From an uncultured Parvibacter sp. (lineage in GTDB: Bacteria > Actinomycetota > Coriobacteriia > Coriobacteriales > Eggerthellaceae), in assembly GCA_910587945.1 (NCBI GenBank), contig CAJUNI010000008.1, positions 9,471-42,182 on the forward strand: 32,712 nt of DNA, read 5' to 3'. Positions 24,512-32,657 of this stretch are shown piece after piece. Position numbers and translations under genes: made by a program. The notes under the pieces were generated by a model. That model was not told the origin of the DNA. It was given only the letters and a program-made list of their open reading frames with translations, and made no database searches. Position 1 is the stretch's first letter. Each line of letters opens with the position of its first letter.

Positions 24512-25429
24512 GTGTTTAACGCACTGACCACATGCTATTTATTCTTGGGAGGCACCGGCGCGGGCGCGTGCGTAGTGCTGTCATTCCTTGAAATCATGGG
24601 TCGTTGTCACGGTTGCACAGCCCAGCCATCCCGCTGGTCCTTGCTCCTTCCGGGAGAGTTTTTCGCTCGCGCCTGGGCAAGTTGCCTCATTGTTCTATCG
24701 GTGGGTATCCTCTGCTTGGTAGTGGATGTGGGGCATCCTGATCGCCTGCTCTCCCTGTTCCTTTCGCCTACCTTTTCACCCTTGAGTGTGGGTGCCTGGA
24801 CCTTGGCCATTGTGCTTCTGGTGGTGTTGCTCTTCACTATCCGTTCTGTCCTTGACAATGTGGTGCTTCCCACCGGCGTCTCGGTGATTTTGGCCGTGGC
24901 TGGTATTGGCTTTGGACTGGTCGTTTGCGTATATACCGGTGTTCTACTGGAATCGCTGGTGTCGGTCTTGGCGTTTCGGACGATTCTCCTCCCGCTGCTC
25001 TTCCTGGTGTCGTCGCTCTCTTGTGGCGTGGCCCTTGCATTCATCGCACTCGCCTTTACCGAATCTCGCTTTCCCTATCTCCAACCTCTTCATTCCCTTG
25101 CTACCATCGATGGGGTACTCATTGGGGTGGAGGCAGCTATACTGCTGTTGTATCTGGGTTGGCTTTCTATAGCTCCGGGCACGCAGTTTGCTGCAGAAGC
25201 CATTACGGTGGGTCCTTTTGCTCCGTTATTCTGGGGTGGAATCGGGGTCATCGGGTTGGTGGTCCCCTGGATTCTTGAGCGCTTCTTAACCCACGGCAAC
25301 GCGCGGACGCAGTTGTTGTGGATTGCGCTGTGTTTACTGGTGGGCGGCCTCTGTGTTCGCCTTTGTGTGGTCGGGCTATCGGCCTATGATGTAACCCAAA
25401 TGCCGTCAGTGTTCTATGGGCTGGCGTAA
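24512..25429 (+). CDS. NrfD/PsrC-type membrane subunit
   Basis: 305 residues with about eight membrane helices, few charges, and the NrfD-family features LFLGGTGAGACVVLSF near the N-terminus and DVGHPDRLLSLFLSPTFSP between early helices, followed by SVGAW. NrfD proteins anchor Fe-S subunits in the membrane and exchange electrons with the quinone pool. Start taken as the GTG at 24512, with GGAG 4 bp upstream; no in-frame ATG gives a sensible N-terminus. It is the first gene of a respiratory cluster that also holds a TorD chaperone, a molybdoenzyme and its Fe-S subunit, and it shares a promoter motif with that operon, so it could be their membrane partner. It is not directly next to them, which is unusual. 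Confidence 0.82.
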   Translation: MFNALTTCYLFLGGTGAGACVVLSFLEIMGRCHGCTAQPSRWSLLLPGEFFARAWASCLIVLSVGILCLVVDVGHPDRLLSLFLSPTFSPLSVGAWTLAIVLLVVLLFTIRSVLDNVVLPTGVSVILAVAGIGFGLVVCVYTGVLLESLVSVLAFRTILLPLLFLVSSLSCGVALAFIALAFTESRFPYLQPLHSLATIDGVLIGVEAAILLLYLGWLSIAPGTQFAAEAITVGPFAPLFWGGIGVIGLVVPWILERFLTHGNARTQLLWIALCLLVGGLCVRLCVVGLSAYDVTQMPSVFYGLA

Positions 25430-25437
25430 AGGAAGGA

Positions 25438-26445
25438 ATGGCTATGGCGTTTGAGAGCAAAAGACATCGAGCTGATCAGACCCGTTATGGGGGCCGTTTT
25501 AGTCGAGAGGCTCCCTATCCGCTTACGGACAAGCAGGCGGAAATGAATGCGGCTACGTCCTATGTGCCGCGCAAGTCATCACGCAATGGAGCGGTTATCT
25601 TCAACATTGCGGTGTTTGTGCTGGCGTGCTTGGTGGTTCTGGCGCTCGGTTGGTATCTCACCGGCACTATCACTCTGGGAACCATTTGTATCATGGCCGT
25701 GGTGGCCCTGCTTGCGCTCTCGACATTTCACATTGCCCTTTCTTGGGAAAAGGTGGTTGTGCTGCGTTTCGGCAAGTTCTCGCGGGTAGTGGGACCGGGG
25801 TTATACCTCACCATCCCCATCATTGAGCATGGCACAATTCGCGTCGATCAACGAACCATCGCCACGCCCTTTTGTGCCGAGATGACTCTTACGGCCGACC
25901 TCGTTCCCGTGAATATTGACGCAGTTTTGTTCTGGGTTGTTTGGGATGCGGAAAAGGCTTGTATGGAGGTTGAGGACTACTATGCGGCCGTGTCATTCTT
26001 GGCCCAAACAGCCATGCGCGAAGCGGTGGGTCGCTCTACGGTAGCGGAGGTTGCCCTGCGCCGCGATCAACTTGACGAAGAGATAAAGGCTGACATTGAG
26101 AAGGAGTCAGCTGGCTGGGGAGTTGATATTATTTCCGTTAAAGTACGAGACATTGTTATTCCCGATGGGCTTATCGATGTGATGTCTCTTGAAGCTCAGG
26201 CCGATCGAGAAAAGAATGCTCGTATGTCAGTGGCATCGGTGGAAGCGGACATGGCAGAAATGTTGGCGGAAGCAGCTCGGGTCTATGGGGATCCCGAGGC
26301 GGCGCTTACGCTTCGTACCATGCTGATGCAATATGAGACGGTAAAGAAGTCGGGCAGTGCGGTTGTAACCGTGCCCACGGCCGTAAGCGACGGATTTACT
26401 GAAGGAGCATTGCGTTCGAAGTCGGGTTCGACCACGGACGCTTAA
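25438..26445 (+). CDS. SPFH/prohibitin-domain membrane protein
   Basis: 335 residues. Two hydrophobic segments near residues 51-100 precede an SPFH domain (stomatin/prohibitin type): SWEKVVVLRFGKFSRVVGPGLYLTIPIIE, then RVDQRTIAT and a coiled, charged region (EIKADIEKESAGWGVDIISVKVRDIVIP). Such proteins oligomerise at membranes and scaffold or protect membrane complexes. The gene lies 8 bp after nrfD, so the two are translated from one message. ATG codons at 25438 and 25444 are both possible; the second is 6 bp from AAGGA, the first 4 bp from AAAGGA. No NfeD-type partner is seen. Confidence 0.87.
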   Translation: MAMAFESKRHRADQTRYGGRFSREAPYPLTDKQAEMNAATSYVPRKSSRNGAVIFNIAVFVLACLVVLALGWYLTGTITLGTICIMAVVALLALSTFHIALSWEKVVVLRFGKFSRVVGPGLYLTIPIIEHGTIRVDQRTIATPFCAEMTLTADLVPVNIDAVLFWVVWDAEKACMEVEDYYAAVSFLAQTAMREAVGRSTVAEVALRRDQLDEEIKADIEKESAGWGVDIISVKVRDIVIPDGLIDVMSLEAQADREKNARMSVASVEADMAEMLAEAARVYGDPEAALTLRTMLMQYETVKKSGSAVVTVPTAVSDGFTEGALRSKSGSTTDA

Positions 26446-26573
26446 GCACTAGGGGAGAAACAGGCCAGAGCGCACGGACAAACACTGTTGGAGGAGGGGC
26501 CACAGGCGTTTGAACGGACGGGACTTTGGCTTAGGCAGGTTGTTGACAAGGTTATGAGAAAGTTGGGATACCA

Positions 26574-26978
26574 ATGGTAGGGACACCCCTCGAATCATTT
26601 GAAGTTGATCACAGCAGTGGTCTGCCGGTGTGGATTCAAATCAAAAATCGCATTGCGTATCTCATAGGATCCGGAGCTTACGCGCCGGGCAACCAATTGC
26701 CCACGGTGCGTGCCCTGGCGGTTAGTTTGGACATTAGCTACAACACGGTAAATCGCGCCTATATGGATTTGGAGCGCGAAGGGTATATCACGACACGCAA
26801 AGGCCGCGGTACGTTTGTGGCAGAGCGTCATGATGTGGGGGCAGCGCGGGTGACCGATACCCCCGTGGAGCTTTTGATTGATGACATGATTCGCGTCTGT
26901 AATGCGGAGGGGCTTACGGACGAAGACATTATCGCCATCGTGGAAGCACGGCTGGCAAATCGTAAATATCGTTCTTAA
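26574..26978 (+). CDS. GntR-family regulator, YtrA subgroup
   Basis: 134 residues. Residues 20-85 form the GntR winged helix: PVWIQIKNRIAYLIGSGAY, LPTVRALAVSLDISYNTVNRAYMDLEREG and RKGRGTFVAE. The short C-terminal part with two helices is typical of the small YtrA subgroup, which often represses neighbouring membrane-transport or redox genes. A consensus -35 TTGACA is at 26543-26548, but no good -10 fits the ATG and no strong ribosome binding site precedes it. TorD follows 15 bp later and the radical SAM gene after that, so it probably heads a three-gene unit and may control this locus. It is a candidate binder of the shared 20-bp dyad, though YtrA sites usually look different. Confidence 0.88.
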   Translation: MVGTPLESFEVDHSSGLPVWIQIKNRIAYLIGSGAYAPGNQLPTVRALAVSLDISYNTVNRAYMDLEREGYITTRKGRGTFVAERHDVGAARVTDTPVELLIDDMIRVCNAEGLTDEDIIAIVEARLANRKYRS

Positions 26979-26993
26979 GGAGAGGGAGAACTC

Positions 26994-27695
26994 ATGACCG
27001 ATACTCAGAATGAAACCCAAGCCAGCAAAGACCTTTGGGCGCTACGAGCAGCGGCCTGCGAATTACTGGCGGTAAGCTTCCGCTACCCGGATGAGACGCT
27101 TAAAGAAGCGCTCGGCAGTGGGGAATGGGTTGACGCGGCCGATGAAATTTGGGGTGCGTTAGGCATGAGCCTGCCGGATCAATGGGCAGAAGGCGCCACG
27201 GAAACGGATTATCACGACCTACGTGCTGAAGCGACGCGGCTCTTTGTGGGCACTCCCACGCCCGAGTGCAGTCCCTATGAGGGCTTTTGGCGTGCTCAGG
27301 ACGAAGGGGTACAGCCCTTGATGTTTGTAAACCCTCACTCAATGGAAGTAGAGCGTTTCTGTCGCGCTTGCGGATTGGGTAATCCTGAGGGCGTTAACGA
27401 GCCCCTCGATGCCCTGGCAACAGAAATGGAATTGTTGGAGTACCTGGCATCCTTGAGTGCGGGCATGGCTGAGCCGGTTCCGACGTCTCCGGCACTGGCA
27501 GAGTTGCCCGGTGGGTCACCCGAAGGAGCCTACGCCCAGTTCATGGTAGATCATCTGCTGACCTTCGCACCGCGCATGGGCGCGTGGTTGGAAGAGCATG
27601 CCACCACGGCTTATTACCGTGCAGCTGGTCGCTTGTTGCAAGCTTTTACGGCATCTCCTGCAGCAACAGGAGTGGTAACGGAGTGCGCGGAATAG
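26994..27695 (+). CDS. TorD/DmsD-type chaperone for a molybdoenzyme
   Basis: 233 residues, all-helical. The N-terminal segment LRAAACELLAVSFRYPDETLKEAL and the central FVGTPTPECSPYEGFW (family pattern with P-x-SPYE) identify a TorD/NarJ-type redox enzyme maturation protein. These bind the Tat signal of a specific molybdoenzyme and assist cofactor insertion before export. The partner is almost certainly the Tat-tagged oxidoreductase encoded at 29463, although a radical SAM gene lies between them. GGAGAGGGAG precedes the ATG. It is 15 bp after the GntR gene and 18 bp before the radical SAM gene. Confidence 0.88.
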   Translation: MTDTQNETQASKDLWALRAAACELLAVSFRYPDETLKEALGSGEWVDAADEIWGALGMSLPDQWAEGATETDYHDLRAEATRLFVGTPTPECSPYEGFWRAQDEGVQPLMFVNPHSMEVERFCRACGLGNPEGVNEPLDALATEMELLEYLASLSAGMAEPVPTSPALAELPGGSPEGAYAQFMVDHLLTFAPRMGAWLEEHATTAYYRAAGRLLQAFTASPAATGVVTECAE

Positions 27696-27713
27696 AACGG
27701 CTAAGGAGCTTTT

Positions 27714-29093
27714 ATGGGAAAGACTCCGGCTATGGCCCCGCAGGCAGCGCGGGCTACTCTTGATTTGTACCGCTCTATAGAAGAGGACTACCGTGCAGCG
27801 GTTGAGGCCACGGGGGTAACCTTCGCTCCGGAAGATCGTCAGCGCGCGGAACGGGCACGCCTTCTGGAGGCTTTGCTGGCTCGCGGTGCGCGGGTACGCA
27901 ATGGGGGAGCCAGTGTGGTGGTGGGCCCTTTGAGTGAGGGCTGTGTTGCTTGCACGGGTAACTGTGTAAGCCGCAGTTTCGCGCTCACCAACAACTGCCA
28001 TCGCGACTGCTTCTTCTGCTTCAACCCAAATCAAGAGGAGTTTGCCTACTACTGCGAGCATCCCTTCCCTTGGCGTCGTCAGCTTGAGGAGCTAGCTGCC
28101 GAAGCGCAATCTCCTCGTTGCGTGGCGCTCACCGGTGGCGAGCCGCTTCTCATGCCTGAGGAAACGGTAGCATTCTTCGCCTACGCCAAGGAACTCTTCC
28201 CGCACGCTCATTTGCGGTTGTATACCTCGGGGGATTTGCTTACCCAAGAACTGCTGGAGGAACTGAAAGCAGCGGGTCTTGATGAGATTCGTTTCTCGGT
28301 GAAGCACGATGACCCTGAGCCGCTTTTGGAGAAGGTGTTTGAGCGCATGGCCTGGGCGCGAGCAACGCTGCCGGTGGTTATGGTAGAGATGCCCGTGATA
28401 CCGGGCATGGAGGAGTTCATGCGGACGCTGCTGAAGCGCCTGGATGCCTTGGGAGTGGATGGCATTAACCTGCTGGAGTTCACCTATGCCATGTGGAACT
28501 GGCCGGTCTATGAATCCTTGGGACTCACCTTGAAAAATCCACCCCTTGAGGTGACCTATAACTATTCCTATGCCGGGAGTTTAGCGGTAGAACGCAGTGA
28601 AGAGGCTGCTCTGGAGCTTATGCTATGGGCTCTAGACGAGGGACTAACGCTTAGCATGCATTATTGCTCGCTGGAGAATAAGCACCGCGCTCAGGTGCGC
28701 AATATAAACGAGACCGAGGCTGCCATTCATCCCTGTTATGGCTTTGATTACGAAGACTTTTTCTTAAAGACTCTCTTGGTGTTTGGCGAAGAGCGCGCCT
28801 CTGTGCGGGCGGCGCTCACCAAGGCCGGATGCAAGGACTTCATTGAAGATAGGACGGCTGATCTTACAGCGTTTCATCCACGATGGTTGAGCGTGGCTCA
28901 AGGCGCGAGAGTGGTGGGGGAGAGCCCGCATCTCTTCGTTTCCTTCAACGTGGTGGTTAAAGATGAGCAAGGCAACGCCGTGTTGAGGGAGTTGAAAGTG
29001 GCGCCTCTTGAAGAAACGCTCCCGATTGTGCTTGAGGACCAGGGGGCTCGCCAGGACGAAGAAGCGGGTTGCTTGGGCTCTGCGCGCAGGTAG
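27714..29093 (+). CDS. Radical SAM protein with extra cysteines, TorD-linked
   Basis: 459 residues. The radical SAM cluster motif CxxxCxxC is Cys95-HRD-Cys99-FF-Cys102, within NNCHRDCFFCFNPN, followed by a glycine motif (LTGGEPL) as in the family. A second group, Cys77-VA-Cys80-TGN-Cys84, lies just before it, and further cysteines in HYCSLENKH, HPCYGF and TKAGC could bind an auxiliary Fe-S cluster. The enzyme would cut SAM to make a 5'-deoxyadenosyl radical; substrate unknown. It is 18 bp after torD with GGAG upstream and precedes the molybdoenzyme operon promoter, so a role in maturing that enzyme or making its cofactor is a reasonable guess and nothing more. Confidence 0.85.
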   Translation: MGKTPAMAPQAARATLDLYRSIEEDYRAAVEATGVTFAPEDRQRAERARLLEALLARGARVRNGGASVVVGPLSEGCVACTGNCVSRSFALTNNCHRDCFFCFNPNQEEFAYYCEHPFPWRRQLEELAAEAQSPRCVALTGGEPLLMPEETVAFFAYAKELFPHAHLRLYTSGDLLTQELLEELKAAGLDEIRFSVKHDDPEPLLEKVFERMAWARATLPVVMVEMPVIPGMEEFMRTLLKRLDALGVDGINLLEFTYAMWNWPVYESLGLTLKNPPLEVTYNYSYAGSLAVERSEEAALELMLWALDEGLTLSMHYCSLENKHRAQVRNINETEAAIHPCYGFDYEDFFLKTLLVFGEERASVRAALTKAGCKDFIEDRTADLTAFHPRWLSVAQGARVVGESPHLFVSFNVVVKDEQGNAVLRELKVAPLEETLPIVLEDQGARQDEEAGCLGSARR

Positions 29094-29462
29094 ATCAAAG
29101 GGTGACAAATTTTCATTGTCATAATGACTTGCGACAATTATAAATCCGTCGTACACTTACTCCAACGCGAGGAGGGGCCAACCTCGCAAAGGGATTGTTT
29201 GAGGGACAGTCCCGGGGATAGTGGAGAGTGAGTAGGGGACTCGTTGTTGTACCGGCATTCTGGTTTGGGTGCTCAGGGGAATTCCGCTAGATCACTCCCA
29301 TGACAACTCTGTGGAGCAACGGCTACAGAGTGAATCTCGGAGACTGCCGTCAAATCATCCAGAGCAAAGGGCACACATGCCCGATCGAAGAAGCTTGCCG
29401 GTTGTGCCTATGAGGCAGCAACGAAGGAGCGGCAAGTATTCTGACCAAGCGAAGGAGGAGAG
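29094..29462. other. Promoter and long structured leader of the molybdoenzyme operon
   Basis: A 369-bp region with no convincing gene. The promoter near its start implies a leader of about 310 nt, rich in hairpins: GCGAGG/CCTCGC at 29167-29187, GGGAC/GTCCC at 29203-29213 and ACTCTGT/ACAGAGT at 29306-29331. Between 29267 and 29349, short blocks weakly recall a cobalamin riboswitch core (AGGGGAATTCC, GCAACGG, TCTCGGAGACTGCCG), but a clear match is lacking. Confidence 0.45.
29116..29144 (+). promoter_or_regulatory. Molybdoenzyme operon promoter overlapped by the shared dyad
   Basis: TTGTCA (29116-29121) and TATAAA (29139-29144) are separated by 17 bp. The 20-bp sequence TGTCATAATGACTTGCGACA (29117-29136) covers the -35 and spacer; it matches the nrfD-promoter copy at 17 of 20 positions. 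An upstream TGACAA at 29103 forms an inverted repeat with the TTGTCA box. Confidence 0.6.
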
Positions 29463-32009
29463 ATGACGGAAGCGAAATCCCCGGTTGGGGCAATTTCACG
29501 CAGAAGCTTTCTCAAGACGTCTGCTGCCGTAGCAGGCGTAGCTGCCGTTGGTGGCGCAACCACCATGACCGCGTTGGCGGCCAATGAGGATGCCAGCAGT
29601 GCCGATGAACACGACGTTGTATGCGTCTGTGGCTGCAACTGCCAAGGCACCTGCTCATTGGTGGCAACGGTGCGCGAGGGGCGCATGGTTAACATCCGTT
29701 CCAACGAGGATCTGCCCTACACCGCCTATGAGCGTATTTGCATGCGCGGCTTTAGCCATGCTAATCGCCTCTATGACTTCAACCGGGTACTGTACCCGAT
29801 GAAGCGTAAGACCTGGTCTTTGGAAGAGCCCCATGTCGAAAACCGTGGCAATGACGAATGGGAGCGTCTGACCTGGGATGAAGCAGCTCAGTTGGTGGCT
29901 GAGACTCTGGATTACAACACGGACAACTTCGGCCCCCATTCCAATTGCATCTTGGTTTCGGCCGGTAATTCCTTTGCCGCCTATGGTGGTCTGACGGCAG
30001 GCATTGGCTTCATCAACGCCTATGGCTTCCAGGGCTTAGATGTTTGTCTGGACTATGGCGACTTGGTTGGTATTGGTCAGGTTACCGGTAGCGGTTGGGA
30101 CTTCAACCAGCGCAACATGTCGGGTGACTATCGTTTCGCCAAAACGCTGTTGATCTGGGACTCTAATCCGCCAAACTCCGAGCCTCACAACTGGCACTTC
30201 TGCATTGAGGCCAAAGAAGCGGGCGCAAACCTTGTGGTCATTGACCCCACGTACACCATTGCTGCTCGCCAGGCAACCAAGTGGGTGCCCATCAAGCCTG
30301 GCACTGACCCGGCTTTGGGCATGGCAATGCTTAACGTCATCATCGAAAACGAATGGTATGACGAAGACTTCATGCGCGAGAAGACCTGCGCTCCTCTGCT
30401 TGTTCGCGAGGACAACGGCCACTTCCTGCGTTCCACCGACTTTGGTGAGGTCGGTCCGATGACATTGCCCGAGTATCCGTTCTATGGCATGTTGTTGCTC
30501 CAGGGTACCAAGGCTGGCAAGGTTCCCACGAAAGAGCAAGCCGCCGATTACGTGGTGTGGGACGCTGACAGCGACGCTTGGACCACCATTAACGAGACCG
30601 CAAATCCTGCCATGGAAGGTACCTTTGAGGTCAATGGGGTAAAGGTCACCACTGCTTGGACGCTTCTGAAAGAGCACATGGCTGAGTGCACCCCTGAGTG
30701 GGCTGAAGAAATTACCGAAGTGCCGGTGGAGACTATTATCGAGCTGGCTCGGATGTACTCTCAAGATACGCCGTCTACCATTTATGCGGGCTATCATCTC
30801 TATGACAACTGCGAAGAGATGGGTATGACCTGGGCGACGTTGGCGTCCTTGACGGGCAATATTGGCAAGCGTGGCGCCTCCATTGGTCACTTGGGCAAGA
30901 ACAAGCCCTCCATCAACCAAGCCGGCATTCTCTTCCCGGCTGGCTTAGCAGGGGTTACGGACGAATTGCCGTGGTTACAGCTGCCGGAAGTGCTGGAGAC
31001 TGGTCAATATAAGGGCAAGGACTTCCCGGTTCGTCTGCTCTATAACATTGGAGCCAATCCGGTGGGAAGCTACGCAGCTCAGCGCAAGACCATCGAAGAG
31101 ATCTTGCCGCAGATTCCCTGCATCGTAACGAACGACATGGAATTCAGTGAGACCTGCGAATATAGCGATATTGTGCTGCCTTGCGCACACTACTTCGAGT
31201 ATGACTGGATTCAGGCTTCGTCCCACACACCGTTCCTCTACATGGCTAACAAAGTGGTTGATCCCATTGGTGAAGCCAAAGAAGACGTGGATATCTTCCG
31301 TCTGATTTCCCAATACACCAAAAATGAAGCGGCAAAGAAGTTCTACAGCAAGACCAACGAAGAGATGATGCGTATTGTGACCGATACCGAAAAGGGAAAG
31401 CCCTGGGGTATCAGCTACGACAATCTCAAGGAAAAGGGCGTTATTGCTGACCGCGAGGAGAACTGGATCCACTGGGAAGACCAGCGATTCCCCACGCTTT
31501 CTGGCCGCTTGGAGTTCTATGTTGAGAACCCGGGTGCGCGTATCAACATTGGGCATCCCATCGACAAAGACTTCTATCATATGCCCACCTATCACACGCC
31601 CTCCGAGGCCTATGACGGCTCCGAGCAGCACAAGAAGTACCCGCTCTATCACTACTGCGAGCGTACCCGCTGGCATTTGCATACTCAGTACAACCATGCT
31701 CCAATCCTGCGTGAGTTGGATCCTGAGCCCTATGTGCGCATGAATCCGGTAGATGCCGAGGCGCGCGGCCTCAAAGAAGGCGATTACGTTGAGACCTACA
31801 ACGATCGTGGCCATTGCGTTTGCCGCTTGCGTTTGGACAACGCAGTGCGTCCGGGCATGGTGGGATCGCCTAAGGGATGGCATCGTCGCGCCTATGTGGC
31901 GGGCAGCTATCAAGAGCTGACTAACGACCATCTGAACCTTCTGCATCAGAACAGCTCCTTCGACGACACCTTGGTCGAAGTGCGCAAATACGAAGGAGAG
32001 GTGAAGTAG
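29463..32009 (+). CDS. Tat-exported molybdopterin oxidoreductase (DMSO reductase family)
   Basis: 848 residues, the catalytic subunit. The N-terminus ISRRSFLKTSAAVAG is a twin-arginine signal with a likely cut after ALA near residue 39. A [4Fe-4S] site uses Cys56-x3-Cys60-x3-Cys64 with Cys93 (CMRG); Cys54 and Cys58 add an unusually dense cysteine run. Mid-protein motifs of the bis-MGD fold follow (VVIDPTYTIAARQATKW, LTGNIGKRGA, NDMEFSETCEYSDIVLPCAHYFE), and the C-terminal guanosine-binding domain is intact. The metal-ligand residue is not clear: the region CLDYGDLVGIG lacks an obvious Ser. Such enzymes reduce or oxidise substrates at Mo outside the cytoplasmic membrane; the substrate cannot be named. 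The Fe-S subunit gene starts 1 bp after it. Confidence 0.93.
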   Translation: MTEAKSPVGAISRRSFLKTSAAVAGVAAVGGATTMTALAANEDASSADEHDVVCVCGCNCQGTCSLVATVREGRMVNIRSNEDLPYTAYERICMRGFSHANRLYDFNRVLYPMKRKTWSLEEPHVENRGNDEWERLTWDEAAQLVAETLDYNTDNFGPHSNCILVSAGNSFAAYGGLTAGIGFINAYGFQGLDVCLDYGDLVGIGQVTGSGWDFNQRNMSGDYRFAKTLLIWDSNPPNSEPHNWHFCIEAKEAGANLVVIDPTYTIAARQATKWVPIKPGTDPALGMAMLNVIIENEWYDEDFMREKTCAPLLVREDNGHFLRSTDFGEVGPMTLPEYPFYGMLLLQGTKAGKVPTKEQAADYVVWDADSDAWTTINETANPAMEGTFEVNGVKVTTAWTLLKEHMAECTPEWAEEITEVPVETIIELARMYSQDTPSTIYAGYHLYDNCEEMGMTWATLASLTGNIGKRGASIGHLGKNKPSINQAGILFPAGLAGVTDELPWLQLPEVLETGQYKGKDFPVRLLYNIGANPVGSYAAQRKTIEEILPQIPCIVTNDMEFSETCEYSDIVLPCAHYFEYDWIQASSHTPFLYMANKVVDPIGEAKEDVDIFRLISQYTKNEAAKKFYSKTNEEMMRIVTDTEKGKPWGISYDNLKEKGVIADREENWIHWEDQRFPTLSGRLEFYVENPGARINIGHPIDKDFYHMPTYHTPSEAYDGSEQHKKYPLYHYCERTRWHLHTQYNHAPILRELDPEPYVRMNPVDAEARGLKEGDYVETYNDRGHCVCRLRLDNAVRPGMVGSPKGWHRRAYVAGSYQELTNDHLNLLHQNSSFDDTLVEVRKYEGEVK

Positions 32010-32010
32010 G

Positions 32011-32643
32011 ATGACCCATTATGGAATGGTGATTGACACCGAAAAATGCATCGGCTGCCATGTTTGCGCCATGGCCTGCAAAATGGAGAACAATCTTCCG
32101 AACGAAGTTTGGTGGAACCGCATTCTTACCGACAATGGTGGGGAAGTGGGCTTCGACATGGTGGGCGGAACCTATCCGGATAACCTGCAATTTGGCTATA
32201 TCCCGATGTCTTGTCAGCACTGCGAGAATCCTGCCTGCGTGAAGGTGTGTCCGGTGGGCGCTACCTATAAGGACCCGGAGACTGGTGTGGTGCGCCAAGA
32301 CTACGACAAGTGCATTGGTTGTCGTATGTGCATGAGCGCTTGTCCCTACACCGGCGTGCGTTCCTTTAACTGGGAAGAGCCGCAGTATCACATGGATTAT
32401 GCCGTGGGCAGCAAAGACATTCCTGAGCATCAGAAGCATACGGTGGAGAAGTGCACGTTCTGCTATCACCGTACTTCCCAGGGCATCGAGCCTGCGTGCA
32501 TGCATCTGTGTGTGGGTCGTGCTCGCTTCTGGGGCGATCTGGATGATCCCAACTCTGAGGTAAGCCAGCTCATCGCCAAGCGGAATTACAAGCGCTTGCT
32601 CGATGATCGCGGCACCGAACCGTCGGTCTACTATCTTGTCTAA
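32011..32643 (+). CDS. Four-cluster Fe-S electron transfer subunit (DmsB-like)
   Basis: 210 residues with four cysteine groups for four [4Fe-4S] clusters: CIGCHVCAMACK (from Cys13), SCQHCENPACVKVCP, CIGCRMCMSACP, and CTFCYHRTSQGIEPACMHLC. This matches the DmsB/PsrB/NrfC family that carries electrons between the molybdenum subunit and the membrane anchor. No signal peptide is visible, so it should be exported in complex with the Tat-tagged partner. Its start is 1 bp after the stop of the catalytic gene with GGAGAGG upstream, so the two are translated together. Confidence 0.95.
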   Translation: MTHYGMVIDTEKCIGCHVCAMACKMENNLPNEVWWNRILTDNGGEVGFDMVGGTYPDNLQFGYIPMSCQHCENPACVKVCPVGATYKDPETGVVRQDYDKCIGCRMCMSACPYTGVRSFNWEEPQYHMDYAVGSKDIPEHQKHTVEKCTFCYHRTSQGIEPACMHLCVGRARFWGDLDDPNSEVSQLIAKRNYKRLLDDRGTEPSVYYLV

Positions 32644-32657
32644 GAAAGGTGACGACT

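Noticed and set aside
29269..29466. 65-codon open frame in the molybdoenzyme leader
   Set aside because: No ribosome binding site or domain; it lies in a hairpin-rich leader and overlaps the start of the next gene.
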